54,373 bases of DNA, taken from NCBI GenBank assembly GCA_001781415.1, contig MFLT01000007.1:1-54373 (forward strand). Reading direction: 5' to 3'. Shown here one piece after another: positions 23,317 to 32,062 of the stretch. Within the stretch, counting starts at the first letter, position 1; the number at the start of each line of letters is the position of its first letter. This DNA comes from Candidatus Kaiserbacteria bacterium RIFCSPLOWO2_01_FULL_45_25 (lineage in GTDB: Bacteria; Patescibacteriota; Minisyncoccia; Phycocordibacterales; UBA918). Made by a program: the position numbers and the translations under genes. Below the pieces are notes generated by a model, which worked only from the letters and a program-made list of their open reading frames with translations, ran no database searches and was not told the origin of the DNA.

Positions 23317-24573
23317 ATGAATAAAGTTATATTTCATAACCTTTCTATCCCGTACTCACATCCTTTAATTGGCATGTATGACTTTGATAAGAATGGAATT
23401 TTCTATGCTACTCCGGGGGATATTGTGGTTACGCGGTCAAAGATAAGTAAAGCTTATTTAGGTTTCTTGGAGTCTTGTGGCTACGATTTTGATAATGTCA
23501 GATTTGTAAGTAGTGACGAGGAATTAGAGAATACTCACAATTCTCCATTTGAAAACAACAATTTTTTAAAACAAATTAAAAAAAGTATTAATGATCCTAA
23601 AGAGTACGTGTTTGATTCATTTATCTTTAGCAAGCTTGAATCGGAATTAGTTAATCAGTTAGGAGTGGTGAGTTTAGAGAAAGCTAATCAATTTCAGGAT
23701 TTTTCAACTAAATCTTTTTTTCGGGCGACTGCAAAGCAGCTAAAAATCCCTATTCCTAGAGGGTTTGAAGCAGTAACTACTACATATGATGCTTTTATAA
23801 AAATCTGTTACTTGTTCTTAAATGGTTTTAAAAATGTTGTAAGTAAATACAACAATGGATCGGCAGGAATTGGTACCAGGCTATATCGGTCTAGAAATTT
23901 TCTTTCAGAACTGAATATTCTTGAAAGTTATTTCAAAAAAGACAATAACACCCTGCTCGGGTTTGCTGATTTGGAGGCAAGAAGCTTTGTGATTGAGGGT
24001 TGGTATGACAACGCCGCCTATTCACCAAGTGTGCAGTTTTATGTCGATGCTGCAGGTGTGGCTAGTGTTGTATCAATTCATAATCAGGTTTTTTATGATA
24101 ATAAAATTACCTACCGTGGATGTTGCTCCAAACAAACTATCCCAAAGCAGGTGGCAGAGAAATTAGTTGAAGAAGGCACAAAGTTTGTAAATTATTTGAG
24201 TGAACAAGGATACCGAGGTCACCTTGGTTTTAATTCCATAGTACTGACTAATGGAGATTTATTGTGGGTGGAGCTAAATCCTAGACGGGTGATGTCGTCA
24301 TATGTCTATCAGATGAGTCGGATGATTTATCAATCAGATGCTGCTTCGATTTACTATAAATCACTACAAGTGTCCAAAGAAAAATGGGTAGGTAAGGAAA
24401 TTGATGAAATTTTGGTTGAATTGTCCAATGTGCTCTTTTCTAAAGATAGGCAAAATGGTGTTATTCCGTTTAATTATGGTCTGCTACAGACTGAAGGAAC
24501 CCTGTCTGTTGCCGTGTTTTCGACAACCGAAGACGATACTGATAAGATGATTAAATATGTCGAGAGTCTCTAA
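23317..24573 (+). CDS. ATP-grasp ligase, PGM1-like
   Basis: 418 residues. An N-terminal pre-ATP-grasp-like half is followed by an ATP-grasp fold: 'VVSKYNNGSAGIGT' near 174 (ATP lysine and Gly-rich loop), 'SFVIEGWYDNAA' and 'WVELNPRR' near 317 (magnesium-binding E-x-N-x-R). It resembles peptide ligases of the PGM1 group, which join amino acids to peptides. First gene of a tightly packed operon; its 3' end overlaps the methyltransferase gene by 17 bases. The start at 23317 avoids running into the repeat. The operon is AT-richer than the ribosomal genes, which suggests transfer. Confidence 0.75.
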   Translation: MNKVIFHNLSIPYSHPLIGMYDFDKNGIFYATPGDIVVTRSKISKAYLGFLESCGYDFDNVRFVSSDEELENTHNSPFENNNFLKQIKKSINDPKEYVFDSFIFSKLESELVNQLGVVSLEKANQFQDFSTKSFFRATAKQLKIPIPRGFEAVTTTYDAFIKICYLFLNGFKNVVSKYNNGSAGIGTRLYRSRNFLSELNILESYFKKDNNTLLGFADLEARSFVIEGWYDNAAYSPSVQFYVDAAGVASVVSIHNQVFYDNKITYRGCCSKQTIPKQVAEKLVEEGTKFVNYLSEQGYRGHLGFNSIVLTNGDLLWVELNPRRVMSSYVYQMSRMIYQSDAASIYYKSLQVSKEKWVGKEIDEILVELSNVLFSKDRQNGVIPFNYGLLQTEGTLSVAVFSTTEDDTDKMIKYVESL

Positions 24574-25540
24574 CGCGCTTGCTGGACACTTTATTATGAA
24601 GGCTCTGTGTGCCCTTCACGATACGGGAATCCTCGAGTACTTAGGTGAAAGAAACAATGGCGCCACGGTTGAAGCGATAAGTCTAGATTTGGCCATAGAC
24701 AAGAATATATTAGAGAGTTTGTTAGATTTTCTAGTAGTTAACGTACCAGAATTTTTTGAGAAAAAAGATGGTCTTTATACAATTAAAAGTCAGTTCTATG
24801 AAAGTTCCGTGCAAAATTCAATTTATTTTGCGCTGGCCTACGAGGACGTCTTAAATAATCTCCCTGCACTTTTAAGTAAGACAAAGAAATATGGAATTGA
24901 GGTAGCGAGAAACGGAAAATACCTAAGTAAATCTAGTACTTTACATAACCATCATGCTTGGCCAGCCATCACAGACTTCATTAAAGAATATAATTTTGAA
25001 ACCGTTATTGATTTAGGTTGTGGCGCGGGAGATTTTTTGAAACATGTAGCCAAGACTTTACCAGCAGTACGGTTGATTGGAGTGGAGCAGAGCACTGAAG
25101 CCGCTGGTATTACCAAAGACGACAAAGACCAAAGTATTAAATTTATTAACGGAGACGCGGGTACGCCAGAGGTGTGGGCTAAGGACCTTTCTATAAACAG
25201 TATTGAAAAGACTTTGTTTGTAAGTGTTACAGTCTGGCATGAATTTTTATGGTCAGGTGAAACGGAATTACAGAAAGTTTTTTCAAAATATCATAATCAA
25301 TATAAAGGTGCGACCTTGCTTTTGGTAGAAAAAAATGGCTATAGCCTAAATAGCCTAAAAGTATTACCAGATTCATTAAAGGATGTGACCTCTGTTTATC
25401 AACTGATACATCCAATCACAAACCAGGGACTACCCCAGTCACCAGCTGTCTGGCGTTCATTGATTGAATCATCAGCAGTTTCGTTGCAAGCGGTTTTGCC
25501 AGCTCACCCCGATATTAGTATGTATGTCTGTAAGCTGTAA
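24557..25540 (+). CDS. SAM-dependent methyltransferase
   Basis: 327 residues. An N-terminal helical part (about 1-110) resembles the winged-helix dimerisation region of natural-product O-methyltransferases. The Rossmann domain carries 'VIDLGCGAGDF' near 151 (SAM motif I) and 'LIGVEQS' with an acidic end for ribose binding; 'INGDAGTPEVW' is the adenine loop. The substrate is unknown; by context it modifies the product of the YcaO/SagB system. The start overlaps the ligase gene, which suggests translational coupling. Confidence 0.8.
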   Translation: MSRVSNALAGHFIMKALCALHDTGILEYLGERNNGATVEAISLDLAIDKNILESLLDFLVVNVPEFFEKKDGLYTIKSQFYESSVQNSIYFALAYEDVLNNLPALLSKTKKYGIEVARNGKYLSKSSTLHNHHAWPAITDFIKEYNFETVIDLGCGAGDFLKHVAKTLPAVRLIGVEQSTEAAGITKDDKDQSIKFINGDAGTPEVWAKDLSINSIEKTLFVSVTVWHEFLWSGETELQKVFSKYHNQYKGATLLLVEKNGYSLNSLKVLPDSLKDVTSVYQLIHPITNQGLPQSPAVWRSLIESSAVSLQAVLPAHPDISMYVCKL

Positions 25541-25542
25541 GT

Positions 25543-27069
25543 ATGACTAATATTACAAAGTTATTAGATAGAAAAACAGACAGTCTAGACAATATTGTGT
25601 CAGTAGAGGAATTTGTGGTGCAGCGGATGATACAAAACTACTCTCCGTTTCAGCCGCTGCCGGCTTTAGTCACTATCAAAGCCTATGTTTTTATAGCGTT
25701 TATTAAGCTGCTCCAGAAAATAGTTAAAGAAAAATTTTATATAAAAAACCCTAAGCGGGAACTCCAGTTAGTTGATTCGAGATTACGAACCATTTTAACT
25801 TCATTAATTAAAAAACAAATTGTTTATGGTTGGGATTTATTAAACAATTATCCAGATGCTCCAGCGGTAATTAGGTACGGAGTTTACTTAAAGTTAACTG
25901 GGCCAGTTCTCGGCAAAACATATGAAGCTGAAGGGTTTGGAGTTGGCGATGATAAGAACACGGCGCTTTTAATTGCTGTTGCTGAGGCGCTGGAACGTCA
26001 GTCAGCTTATGTTTGGGATGCTGGGCGAATTGTATACGGCAGTTACGAAACGTTAAAAGTCACTCATCACTTAGTCTGGCCAGAATTATTTTCTGTAAAG
26101 CAAAAGGCCGAAGATAATCAAAAAAAAGTCAGCCGAGACTCAAAGATTGGCTGGGTGTCTGCAGCTGGATTACATGACAACAAAAAATATTTGCTACCAG
26201 CGCAAATGGTGTATGTGTTATATGGAAATGAAAATCCAACTGAACCAATTTTTACTGACTCATCAACTAGTGGGGTAGCGGCGGGAGCGTCGTTTGAGCA
26301 CGCTGCCTGCCAGGCTTTGGGTGAGTTAATAGAAAGGGATGCTCTGATGGGCTTTTGGCTTAATAAAATTCCGCCACCAGTAATTGATCTAAATACAATT
26401 GAAGCGAAAGACATTCATCAAAAGATCTCTGCCTTAAAAAAGCATAAACTGGAGTTGTATATTTTGGACATCACCTCAGACATAAAAATTCCCACCTTCT
26501 GTGCGGTGCTGCGGGACCCGACTGGAGTGGTGCCAGTATCAATGAGTGCTGTCGTTGATTTTGATAAGAATCGTGCTTTAGAAAAGTTAATTTTAGAAAT
26601 TAGCAAGTTTGCTCATTATCGAGAGGACGAAAATCCAGATTCAAAAAGGCGTGGCAACATCAGTAACTTTTCTGACATATTTACTATGTCGGAGAGGAGG
26701 CAGGTGTGGAGTGAAGAAAAGATGTTTCAGGAGATTGATTTCTTTTTGCAGGGGGAACCAAGAGACTTTGCCGACATAGATGACAGAACAGACATCGTGA
26801 CATATAAGCAGAAGTTAGAAGAAATTAAAAAATTGTTAAAACAAAAAGGTTTGGATGGGTACTTAACCGATGTGACGTCTAAAGAAGCAAAAGAGGTTGG
26901 CTTAAGGGTGGTCAGGGCGGTGGTGCCAGGTCTGATACCGATACACTTTTCGGAGAGAAGAAAGCACTTGGGCGTCAGTCGGCTATATGATTTCCCAGTT
27001 ATTTTGGGCGCCTCGACAGCCAGAAGTTCAGAAGCTACGATTAATATAATCCCGCACCCATTTTTATGA
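25543..27069 (+). CDS. YcaO-domain cyclodehydratase
   Basis: 508 residues. The first about 120 residues are helical and unassigned. The YcaO domain shows its ATP-binding motifs: 'AVAEALERQSAY' near 146 (S/A-x-x-E-x-x-ER), 'STSGVAAGASFEHAACQALGE' (in outline, about 240-260) and 'ELIERDALMGFW' near 260. It ends with 'IIPHPFL', close to the Pro-rich PxPxP end of azole-forming YcaO enzymes. YcaO enzymes use ATP to turn Cys/Ser/Thr into azolines. No ThiF/Ocin partner or clear RRE gene is nearby, so substrate recognition may lie in the N-terminal part. It overlaps the SagB gene by four bases (ATGA). Confidence 0.88.
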   Translation: MTNITKLLDRKTDSLDNIVSVEEFVVQRMIQNYSPFQPLPALVTIKAYVFIAFIKLLQKIVKEKFYIKNPKRELQLVDSRLRTILTSLIKKQIVYGWDLLNNYPDAPAVIRYGVYLKLTGPVLGKTYEAEGFGVGDDKNTALLIAVAEALERQSAYVWDAGRIVYGSYETLKVTHHLVWPELFSVKQKAEDNQKKVSRDSKIGWVSAAGLHDNKKYLLPAQMVYVLYGNENPTEPIFTDSSTSGVAAGASFEHAACQALGELIERDALMGFWLNKIPPPVIDLNTIEAKDIHQKISALKKHKLELYILDITSDIKIPTFCAVLRDPTGVVPVSMSAVVDFDKNRALEKLILEISKFAHYREDENPDSKRRGNISNFSDIFTMSERRQVWSEEKMFQEIDFFLQGEPRDFADIDDRTDIVTYKQKLEEIKKLLKQKGLDGYLTDVTSKEAKEVGLRVVRAVVPGLIPIHFSERRKHLGVSRLYDFPVILGASTARSSEATINIIPHPFL

Positions 27070-27779
27070 GCCAAGATCCATTAATTAACTACTTGACCGA
27101 AAACAGGAAATCCGTTTCTCAGGATTTTTTTAAGGAAAAAAAGTTGTACAAAGAGTACTTTCGGTCAGAATCAATAAAGTTACCAGAGGCTACATCCGTA
27201 CAAAAATCACTGTCAGACTTATTGCTCAGCCGGGAGTCACGAAGGGAGTTTGGTGAAGGTGATATTTCAATCGATGACCTCAGTAGTATTTTGTTTTGGT
27301 CAGCTGGAGCTGTAACTAGAGCAAAAGACAATACTGTTCGTCGAATGCAGCCGTCAGGCGGAGCCAAATATCCGGTTGAAATATATGTTGCCGTACTTAA
27401 GGCGGGTGCTGTCCAAAAGGGTGTATATCACTACAACGTCAAAAATCACAGTCTGGAAAATTTACCAACGACGGATGAGATAGATATTTTGAATTGTCTT
27501 CCGACCCATGATGAATTTGCGAAACAGGGACAATTTTTAATATTGTTTTCTTTTGTCAAAAATCGTTCTTTTAGAAAATATGGCGCGCTGGCATACAAGC
27601 TAGCTTTTATTGAGTCTGGGCATATTAGTCAAAATATGTATTTAATTACTGAAGCTTTGGGTCACTCCTGTTGTGGAATGGGAACTTCAGAAGGTGGCTC
27701 ATATGACGAAGTTTTAAATCTAAATGAAGCGGAGGAGTCGATCTTTTACGCTCTAGTGCTTGGTGCTCGTAGTAAATGA
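27066..27779 (+). CDS. SagB-type FMN dehydrogenase
   Basis: 237 residues, nitroreductase fold. 'RESRREFGEGD' near 56, 'RMQPSGGAKYPVEIYV' near 93, 'YALVLG' at the end, and 'AFIESGHISQNMYLITEALG' (in outline) near 180 with 'CCGMGTSEGG' are the SagB hallmarks. SagB enzymes oxidise azolines made by YcaO into azoles with FMN. Its four-base overlap with the YcaO gene supports joint function. Confidence 0.88.
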   Translation: MSQDPLINYLTENRKSVSQDFFKEKKLYKEYFRSESIKLPEATSVQKSLSDLLLSRESRREFGEGDISIDDLSSILFWSAGAVTRAKDNTVRRMQPSGGAKYPVEIYVAVLKAGAVQKGVYHYNVKNHSLENLPTTDEIDILNCLPTHDEFAKQGQFLILFSFVKNRSFRKYGALAYKLAFIESGHISQNMYLITEALGHSCCGMGTSEGGSYDEVLNLNEAEESIFYALVLGARSK

Positions 27780-27823
27780 CGTTATAATTTATTTAGTATT
27801 CACTTTGGACTGTTAATAAATAT

Positions 27824-29419
27824 ATGAAATCAATTATAACTTCAAAAGACCTTATAACTACGGCTCAAGTATTATTCATATTAGCGATTCTGTATTTCTT
27901 TGAATCAGACACAGTGATGCCGTTGTTGGCACTATGCGCCAGTGGAAATTCTGGTTGTGGAAACGGGGCTGGTGGTGAAGGAGCGGGTGGAGATTTTGGA
28001 GGTGGCGGAGATGATGGTGGGGGGTCTGGCGACGGCGGAGGCAGTACTCCTTTTTTGACGGTTTGGGATGGCCAGCGATATAAATTTGAGAATGACATTT
28101 TATTTGGGAAGCCCACGAGTAGGTTTAATTCAGAGGCCCTTGGTCGGTCTACTTATGAAAAAGGTGGGATAGTCGGAGATTTATATAAAATACAAAATAA
28201 GGTCGTGCCAAAAAATGGCTTTCTTTCCTTCCAAATACGAGAGATTGAACCAGAGGAGAGTTACGTTGATTTTCTTTCGCTAGTAAAAGTAGCTCATCCG
28301 ACAAAAGGTACTCTGATTACTAGCTCAGACTTTAAGGATTTTTTGGTTTTTGATACTTCAGAACTAAATGAACAAGCTGGTGTAGATAGTGCACAAATCA
28401 TCAGTTCAAACAAAAATAATTTATCAAAGCAGATTGGTAGTTTTGAAAATATTGAACACGAACACGAGATGCAGACTGGCGACTCGTTTACTTTGAAGGC
28501 AAAAGTGCGGGATATTGAAAATCCTTTGTACTTTGTACTCGGTTCTTTGTATAGAGATTGGGCCATGGGTGAGATTGAGTCGTTAAATGATATAAGTAAC
28601 TTTGCCATTATTCGCTCAAAGCTCAAAGAAGTTTTGACGGAAAGTAAAACAGTTAAATCTTTTGTTAGCGGTACAGCTTCTTTAGTCAATTTGACCTTAG
28701 TGTTTGTTGCTATCTGGGTAGTTTTGGGAATCCAAAATCTTATATCACTACGCTCACTTGATAATACAGCTGAACCAGATTATCTAAGTGCCGCTTTTGG
28801 AGTTAATAAAGCTTCAGCTGACGTTCCTCGTGGCGGTGGCGGAGGAGGCGGGGGAGGAGGCGGTGGCAAGTCACTAAATATTGAGTATTTGACTGAAGCT
28901 GGATATCAGTTAATTGATATTGTACAGCCGAGATACTATAAGCGTAATTTGGATGCCGTTAGAATTCCACCAGATGCTATCTCAGCTGATGGTGAAGTAA
29001 CTATTAGAGTGACTGCCACCAAGAGGCACAATGTCACTAATGCTTTTCTGGTGTCACCAACAGAACTATTGGCTGCTCCAGCTGAAGAATTTAAGGTTCA
29101 TAAAGCTTACAACAGGCGCACAAAGCACGATAGTAACTCAGCGCTTAATAATAAGCTGTCACATGAGTATCTACACACTATTCCGGGAGATGTGGTTGAA
29201 GTTGAGTTTGGTCCAATTGCTGAATCAAGCTTAATAGCTACTGACGATACTACCAACACCTATCTCGTTAGAGCCCATGGTTACTACACTTCATTGTCTC
29301 CAAGCTCTGCCCAGGAGGCTGGTGATTGGGTAAAGGGTCTTGATTCTGAATCTAAAGAAATTTTGCGGGGGATGTATTCGCTGCGTGATCATCATAAGAA
29401 AAATAAAAGCCTAGCTTAA
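27824..29419 (+). CDS. Membrane protein with Gly/Ser/Cys-rich segments; candidate partner or substrate
   Basis: 531 residues. N-terminal membrane helix (about 13-36), then 'CASGNSGCGNG' and a Gly/Asp/Ser-rich stretch to residue 74, then 'PFLTVWDGQRYKFENDI', which recalls openings of secreted 'WDG-x-x-Y-x-F' domains. A second membrane helix lies near 285-306; a 12-Gly run with flanking Arg/Lys lies near 335-348, followed by a beta-rich C-terminal domain. No catalytic motif is seen. It lies 44 bases after sagB in the same operon. Its Gly, Ser and Cys segments look like a TOMM core, so it might be the modified substrate, but no lipobox or leader is clear. Confidence 0.55.
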   Translation: MKSIITSKDLITTAQVLFILAILYFFESDTVMPLLALCASGNSGCGNGAGGEGAGGDFGGGGDDGGGSGDGGGSTPFLTVWDGQRYKFENDILFGKPTSRFNSEALGRSTYEKGGIVGDLYKIQNKVVPKNGFLSFQIREIEPEESYVDFLSLVKVAHPTKGTLITSSDFKDFLVFDTSELNEQAGVDSAQIISSNKNNLSKQIGSFENIEHEHEMQTGDSFTLKAKVRDIENPLYFVLGSLYRDWAMGEIESLNDISNFAIIRSKLKEVLTESKTVKSFVSGTASLVNLTLVFVAIWVVLGIQNLISLRSLDNTAEPDYLSAAFGVNKASADVPRGGGGGGGGGGGGKSLNIEYLTEAGYQLIDIVQPRYYKRNLDAVRIPPDAISADGEVTIRVTATKRHNVTNAFLVSPTELLAAPAEEFKVHKAYNRRTKHDSNSALNNKLSHEYLHTIPGDVVEVEFGPIAESSLIATDDTTNTYLVRAHGYYTSLSPSSAQEAGDWVKGLDSESKEILRGMYSLRDHHKKNKSLA

Positions 29420-29431
29420 ATTCATCAAAAT

Positions 29432-30535
29432 ATGACACAAGAATCAAACGAACCAGTAGTGGTTGAGAAATCGAGATATAGAGATAAGGTTATTGCTGCA
29501 GTGGCAGTTGTGCTGGTTCTATCTTTGGTCTGGTTTCTTTACCCAAGTATTAAAAGTAGCTTACAACGTATGGTAAATGGTGGAGATAAAGCAATTCCTT
29601 TTGAAAACTTAAGCGGAGATATATACCTGACTTTAGCTCTAAGTGGAACCAAGCTAGCTGATTTGTATGAATATAATTTAGGCACTGGTAATCTAAAAAA
29701 GACTTTTTCAGATGAGGCTGATAATCGCCTAAGATTAACAGCCAAACTTTCTCCAGACGCACAGCAGCTAGCCTTCGTTGACACTTCCATTGATCCAAAC
29801 TCAAACTTTTATTATCCATCAAGTGAGTGGTTTCAGTTGCGAGTGATTGATAAAGCTACTGGTGAAAATACTCAAATAACTAACACTGAAGATCCAAGTA
29901 AGCGATTAGGTGACTGGTCTCCAGATGGTACAAAAATCACCTACACTGCCCAAGTGACAGATGAAAATTTTGGTGGTCTAGATAAGCAAGATTTCTTCTA
30001 CGATACAGATAAATGGGTAGTCTTTGTAGTAGATGTGAACAGTAAAGTACAAAAGCCAATTGATAGAGGGACACACCCGTTTTGGTCTCCAGACGGAAAG
30101 AAAATACTGTATATGAAGAGTGACGGTTTGTATCTATATGATGTAAGTAATGATACAAAACAATTAGTACTTCCAACCACAGAAAGTTTTGATGCCACTA
30201 CCAATATAAAAATGGATGTATCTGATGATGGTAGTTGGTTAGCCCTCAGTCTACCGGCTCATAGAAATATCTACCTTTATAAAATTACCTCATGGGAGCG
30301 AGGAATCATCGAGGATAAAACCAAAATTGAAGCTAGTGGTAGTTCAATCTTTTGGCCAGTGTTCTCTCCAGACTCACGTTACCTAGTGTTTCAAGAGGCG
30401 GATATATTTCCAGGAGCAGATGCCGCCGCCAATACCCGCTTATCGGTGTATGACCTGAAAGCAAAATCGTATCGAGAATTGATGAAATTAGATGGATTCA
30501 ATTTTGATGTCGCGTTTATCTCAGACTGGAAATAA
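29432..30535 (+). CDS. Membrane-anchored TolB-like beta-propeller
   Basis: 367 residues. One N-terminal membrane helix (about 21-43) and PD40-type blades: 'LSPDAQQLAF', 'WSPDGTKITY', 'WSPDGKKILYM', 'VSDDGSWLALS' and 'FSPDSRYLVF'. Such propellers bind peptides or sugars outside the cell. It is the last gene of the YcaO operon, followed by a terminator, so it may bind or display the product. No SD site. Confidence 0.8.
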   Translation: MTQESNEPVVVEKSRYRDKVIAAVAVVLVLSLVWFLYPSIKSSLQRMVNGGDKAIPFENLSGDIYLTLALSGTKLADLYEYNLGTGNLKKTFSDEADNRLRLTAKLSPDAQQLAFVDTSIDPNSNFYYPSSEWFQLRVIDKATGENTQITNTEDPSKRLGDWSPDGTKITYTAQVTDENFGGLDKQDFFYDTDKWVVFVVDVNSKVQKPIDRGTHPFWSPDGKKILYMKSDGLYLYDVSNDTKQLVLPTTESFDATTNIKMDVSDDGSWLALSLPAHRNIYLYKITSWERGIIEDKTKIEASGSSIFWPVFSPDSRYLVFQEADIFPGADAAANTRLSVYDLKAKSYRELMKLDGFNFDVAFISDWK

Positions 30536-30545
30536 AAATTAAAAT

Positions 30546-30587
30546 AAAAAAGAGCCCTACTTACCTTGCGGTAAGTAGGGCTTTTTG
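30546..30587 (+). terminator. Terminator of the YcaO operon
   Basis: AGCCCTACTTAC/GTAAGTAGGGCT with loop CTTGCG, then TTTTT. Confidence 0.9.
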
Positions 30588-30608
30588 CGTCTGGGGTCAT
30601 GAACTGGT

Positions 30609-31085
30609 TCAGTCCTTCACGACCGGCAGCAGGGTGCCCATGGCGTAATCGCCGTAGCGAGCCTTGAGGGCCGGGTCCTGGTTGGTCTTCATGTAGCTGG
30701 CCTTGGTGCCGTTGCCGAGCGTGAGCTCGAGCACTTGGACGCCGTCGTCCTTCTCGGAGATGGTGGCGTCAAACGTGCCGTGCTCGTAGTAAGGCTTACC
30801 GGTGCTGTACAGCACCTTGGCCTTGCCGTCGGAGCCGACGCTCTCAATGATCAGAACATGGCAGAGCGGTTTGCCGGACCCTTTCCATTCGCCGGCGTAG
30901 AGGCCACTCCAGCCGGCGTAGGCCGTCGGGGCGGTGTCGGCCTTCATGGGGCTGATGCGCCACGGGAGTGACGTTTGGCCCAGGCAGGCATGCTTGGCCT
31001 TCGCCTCATCGCTGAAGCTGGCGGCCAGTGCGGGTTGGCTGGCCAAGGCCAGAAGCAGAATCACGAAAGTGAAGAAGCGGTTCAT
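30609..31085 (-). CDS. Exported GC-rich protein, probably acquired
   Basis: 158 residues. Signal peptide MNRFFTFVILLLALASQPALAA with an ALA-A cleavage site. The mature part has two Cys and 'WSGLYAGEWKGSG...' then 'VLIIESVGSDGKAKVLYSTG', which recalls small secreted domains of proteobacteria. Base composition is far richer in G and C than either neighbour, and SD site AAAGGAA precedes the start at 31085. It is a strong candidate for recent transfer. Function unknown. Confidence 0.65.
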   Translation of the reverse strand: MNRFFTFVILLLALASQPALAASFSDEAKAKHACLGQTSLPWRISPMKADTAPTAYAGWSGLYAGEWKGSGKPLCHVLIIESVGSDGKAKVLYSTGKPYYEHGTFDATISEKDDGVQVLELTLGNGTKASYMKTNQDPALKARYGDYAMGTLLPVVKD

Positions 31086-31233
31086 GACAATTCCTTTCAA
31101 GGAACAGGGTGGAGGGGTTGAAAAATCAGACTACCGACTTACTTTATAACATATTTGCATACATCTGTCAAAGATATTTGGGGCGAAGTCAGGGCTAGGG
31201 GCGTGATATAGTAGGTTAAAGCAGTGTTATTTA

Positions 31234-31989
31234 ATGATAAATTTCTACAGAAATAAACAATTACTCAGCCTAATTATGGCCTTAGTGGCAGGACTTTTTT
31301 TGGTGGGAATGGTGGCGGCGCCATATTACTATAGTATCGGTAATATCTTTTTTGGTGGGCAACCAGCACTCTACAATGTCCGTTTAGCCCAGTACTTTTT
31401 TAAGGCCGCTGCGTATCCGCTCTTGGGAGAGGCGCCAGTCTTTGCTCACTATCAACTTTCACGCACTTATTTCATTCAGGGCGAATTAGAGATTTCACTA
31501 CAAGAAGCTTTACATGAACTAAATCAGTATCCCGATAACAAACGGACCTACTACATACTTGGTTTGACATATGGGTATTTAAATAGAGAAGCGGAAGCCA
31601 TCGATGCTTTTTCAGAATTTATAAAAGCCTACCCAGAATCTTGGGCTGCCCGCAATGATATGGCTTGGCTACAGTTTAGAGTTGGTGACGTGGAGGGGGC
31701 ATTGGCCACCTTGGAGCCAGTCTCAACTGTACAAAATCCCTGGGTACAAAATACCTACGGTACCTTACTTTTAAATAGTGGTAGAAAAACGGAAGCCAAA
31801 GCAGCCTTTTTGCTAGCGGAGTCGTTAGCCTCAAATATGACGGAAGAGACTTGGGGTAAGGCTTATCCTGGGAACGATCCGCGAGTTTATGGTATGGGGC
31901 TCGAAGCGATGAAGCTATCAATCGCAAAAAATCTAGACTTGGTTGCCGAAAGTGACGAAGGCTTGTTCCAAATTGAACAAGGGGAGTAA
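31234..31989 (+). CDS. Membrane-anchored TPR-repeat protein
   Basis: 251 residues. N-terminal membrane helix (about 12-35), then TPR-type helix pairs: 'YYILGLTYGYLNREAEAIDA', 'DMAWLQFRVGDVEGALATL' and 'TYGTLLLNSGRKTEAKAAF'. TPRs hold protein partners. It is placed before the two surface-protein genes and may help to assemble them, which is an inference. Confidence 0.75.
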   Translation: MINFYRNKQLLSLIMALVAGLFLVGMVAAPYYYSIGNIFFGGQPALYNVRLAQYFFKAAAYPLLGEAPVFAHYQLSRTYFIQGELEISLQEALHELNQYPDNKRTYYILGLTYGYLNREAEAIDAFSEFIKAYPESWAARNDMAWLQFRVGDVEGALATLEPVSTVQNPWVQNTYGTLLLNSGRKTEAKAAFLLAESLASNMTEETWGKAYPGNDPRVYGMGLEAMKLSIAKNLDLVAESDEGLFQIEQGE

Positions 31990-32062
31990 TTTAAATAACG
32001 GCCAGGGCACGTGGTACTATTGAAATAGCTTATAAGAGTAAAATTATTTAACTCTAAAGAGT

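Noticed and set aside
27824..27940. Lipoprotein signal at LLALC in the Gly-rich membrane protein
   Set aside because: Leu directly before Cys does not fit a lipobox, and the preceding helix is long enough to be a membrane anchor.
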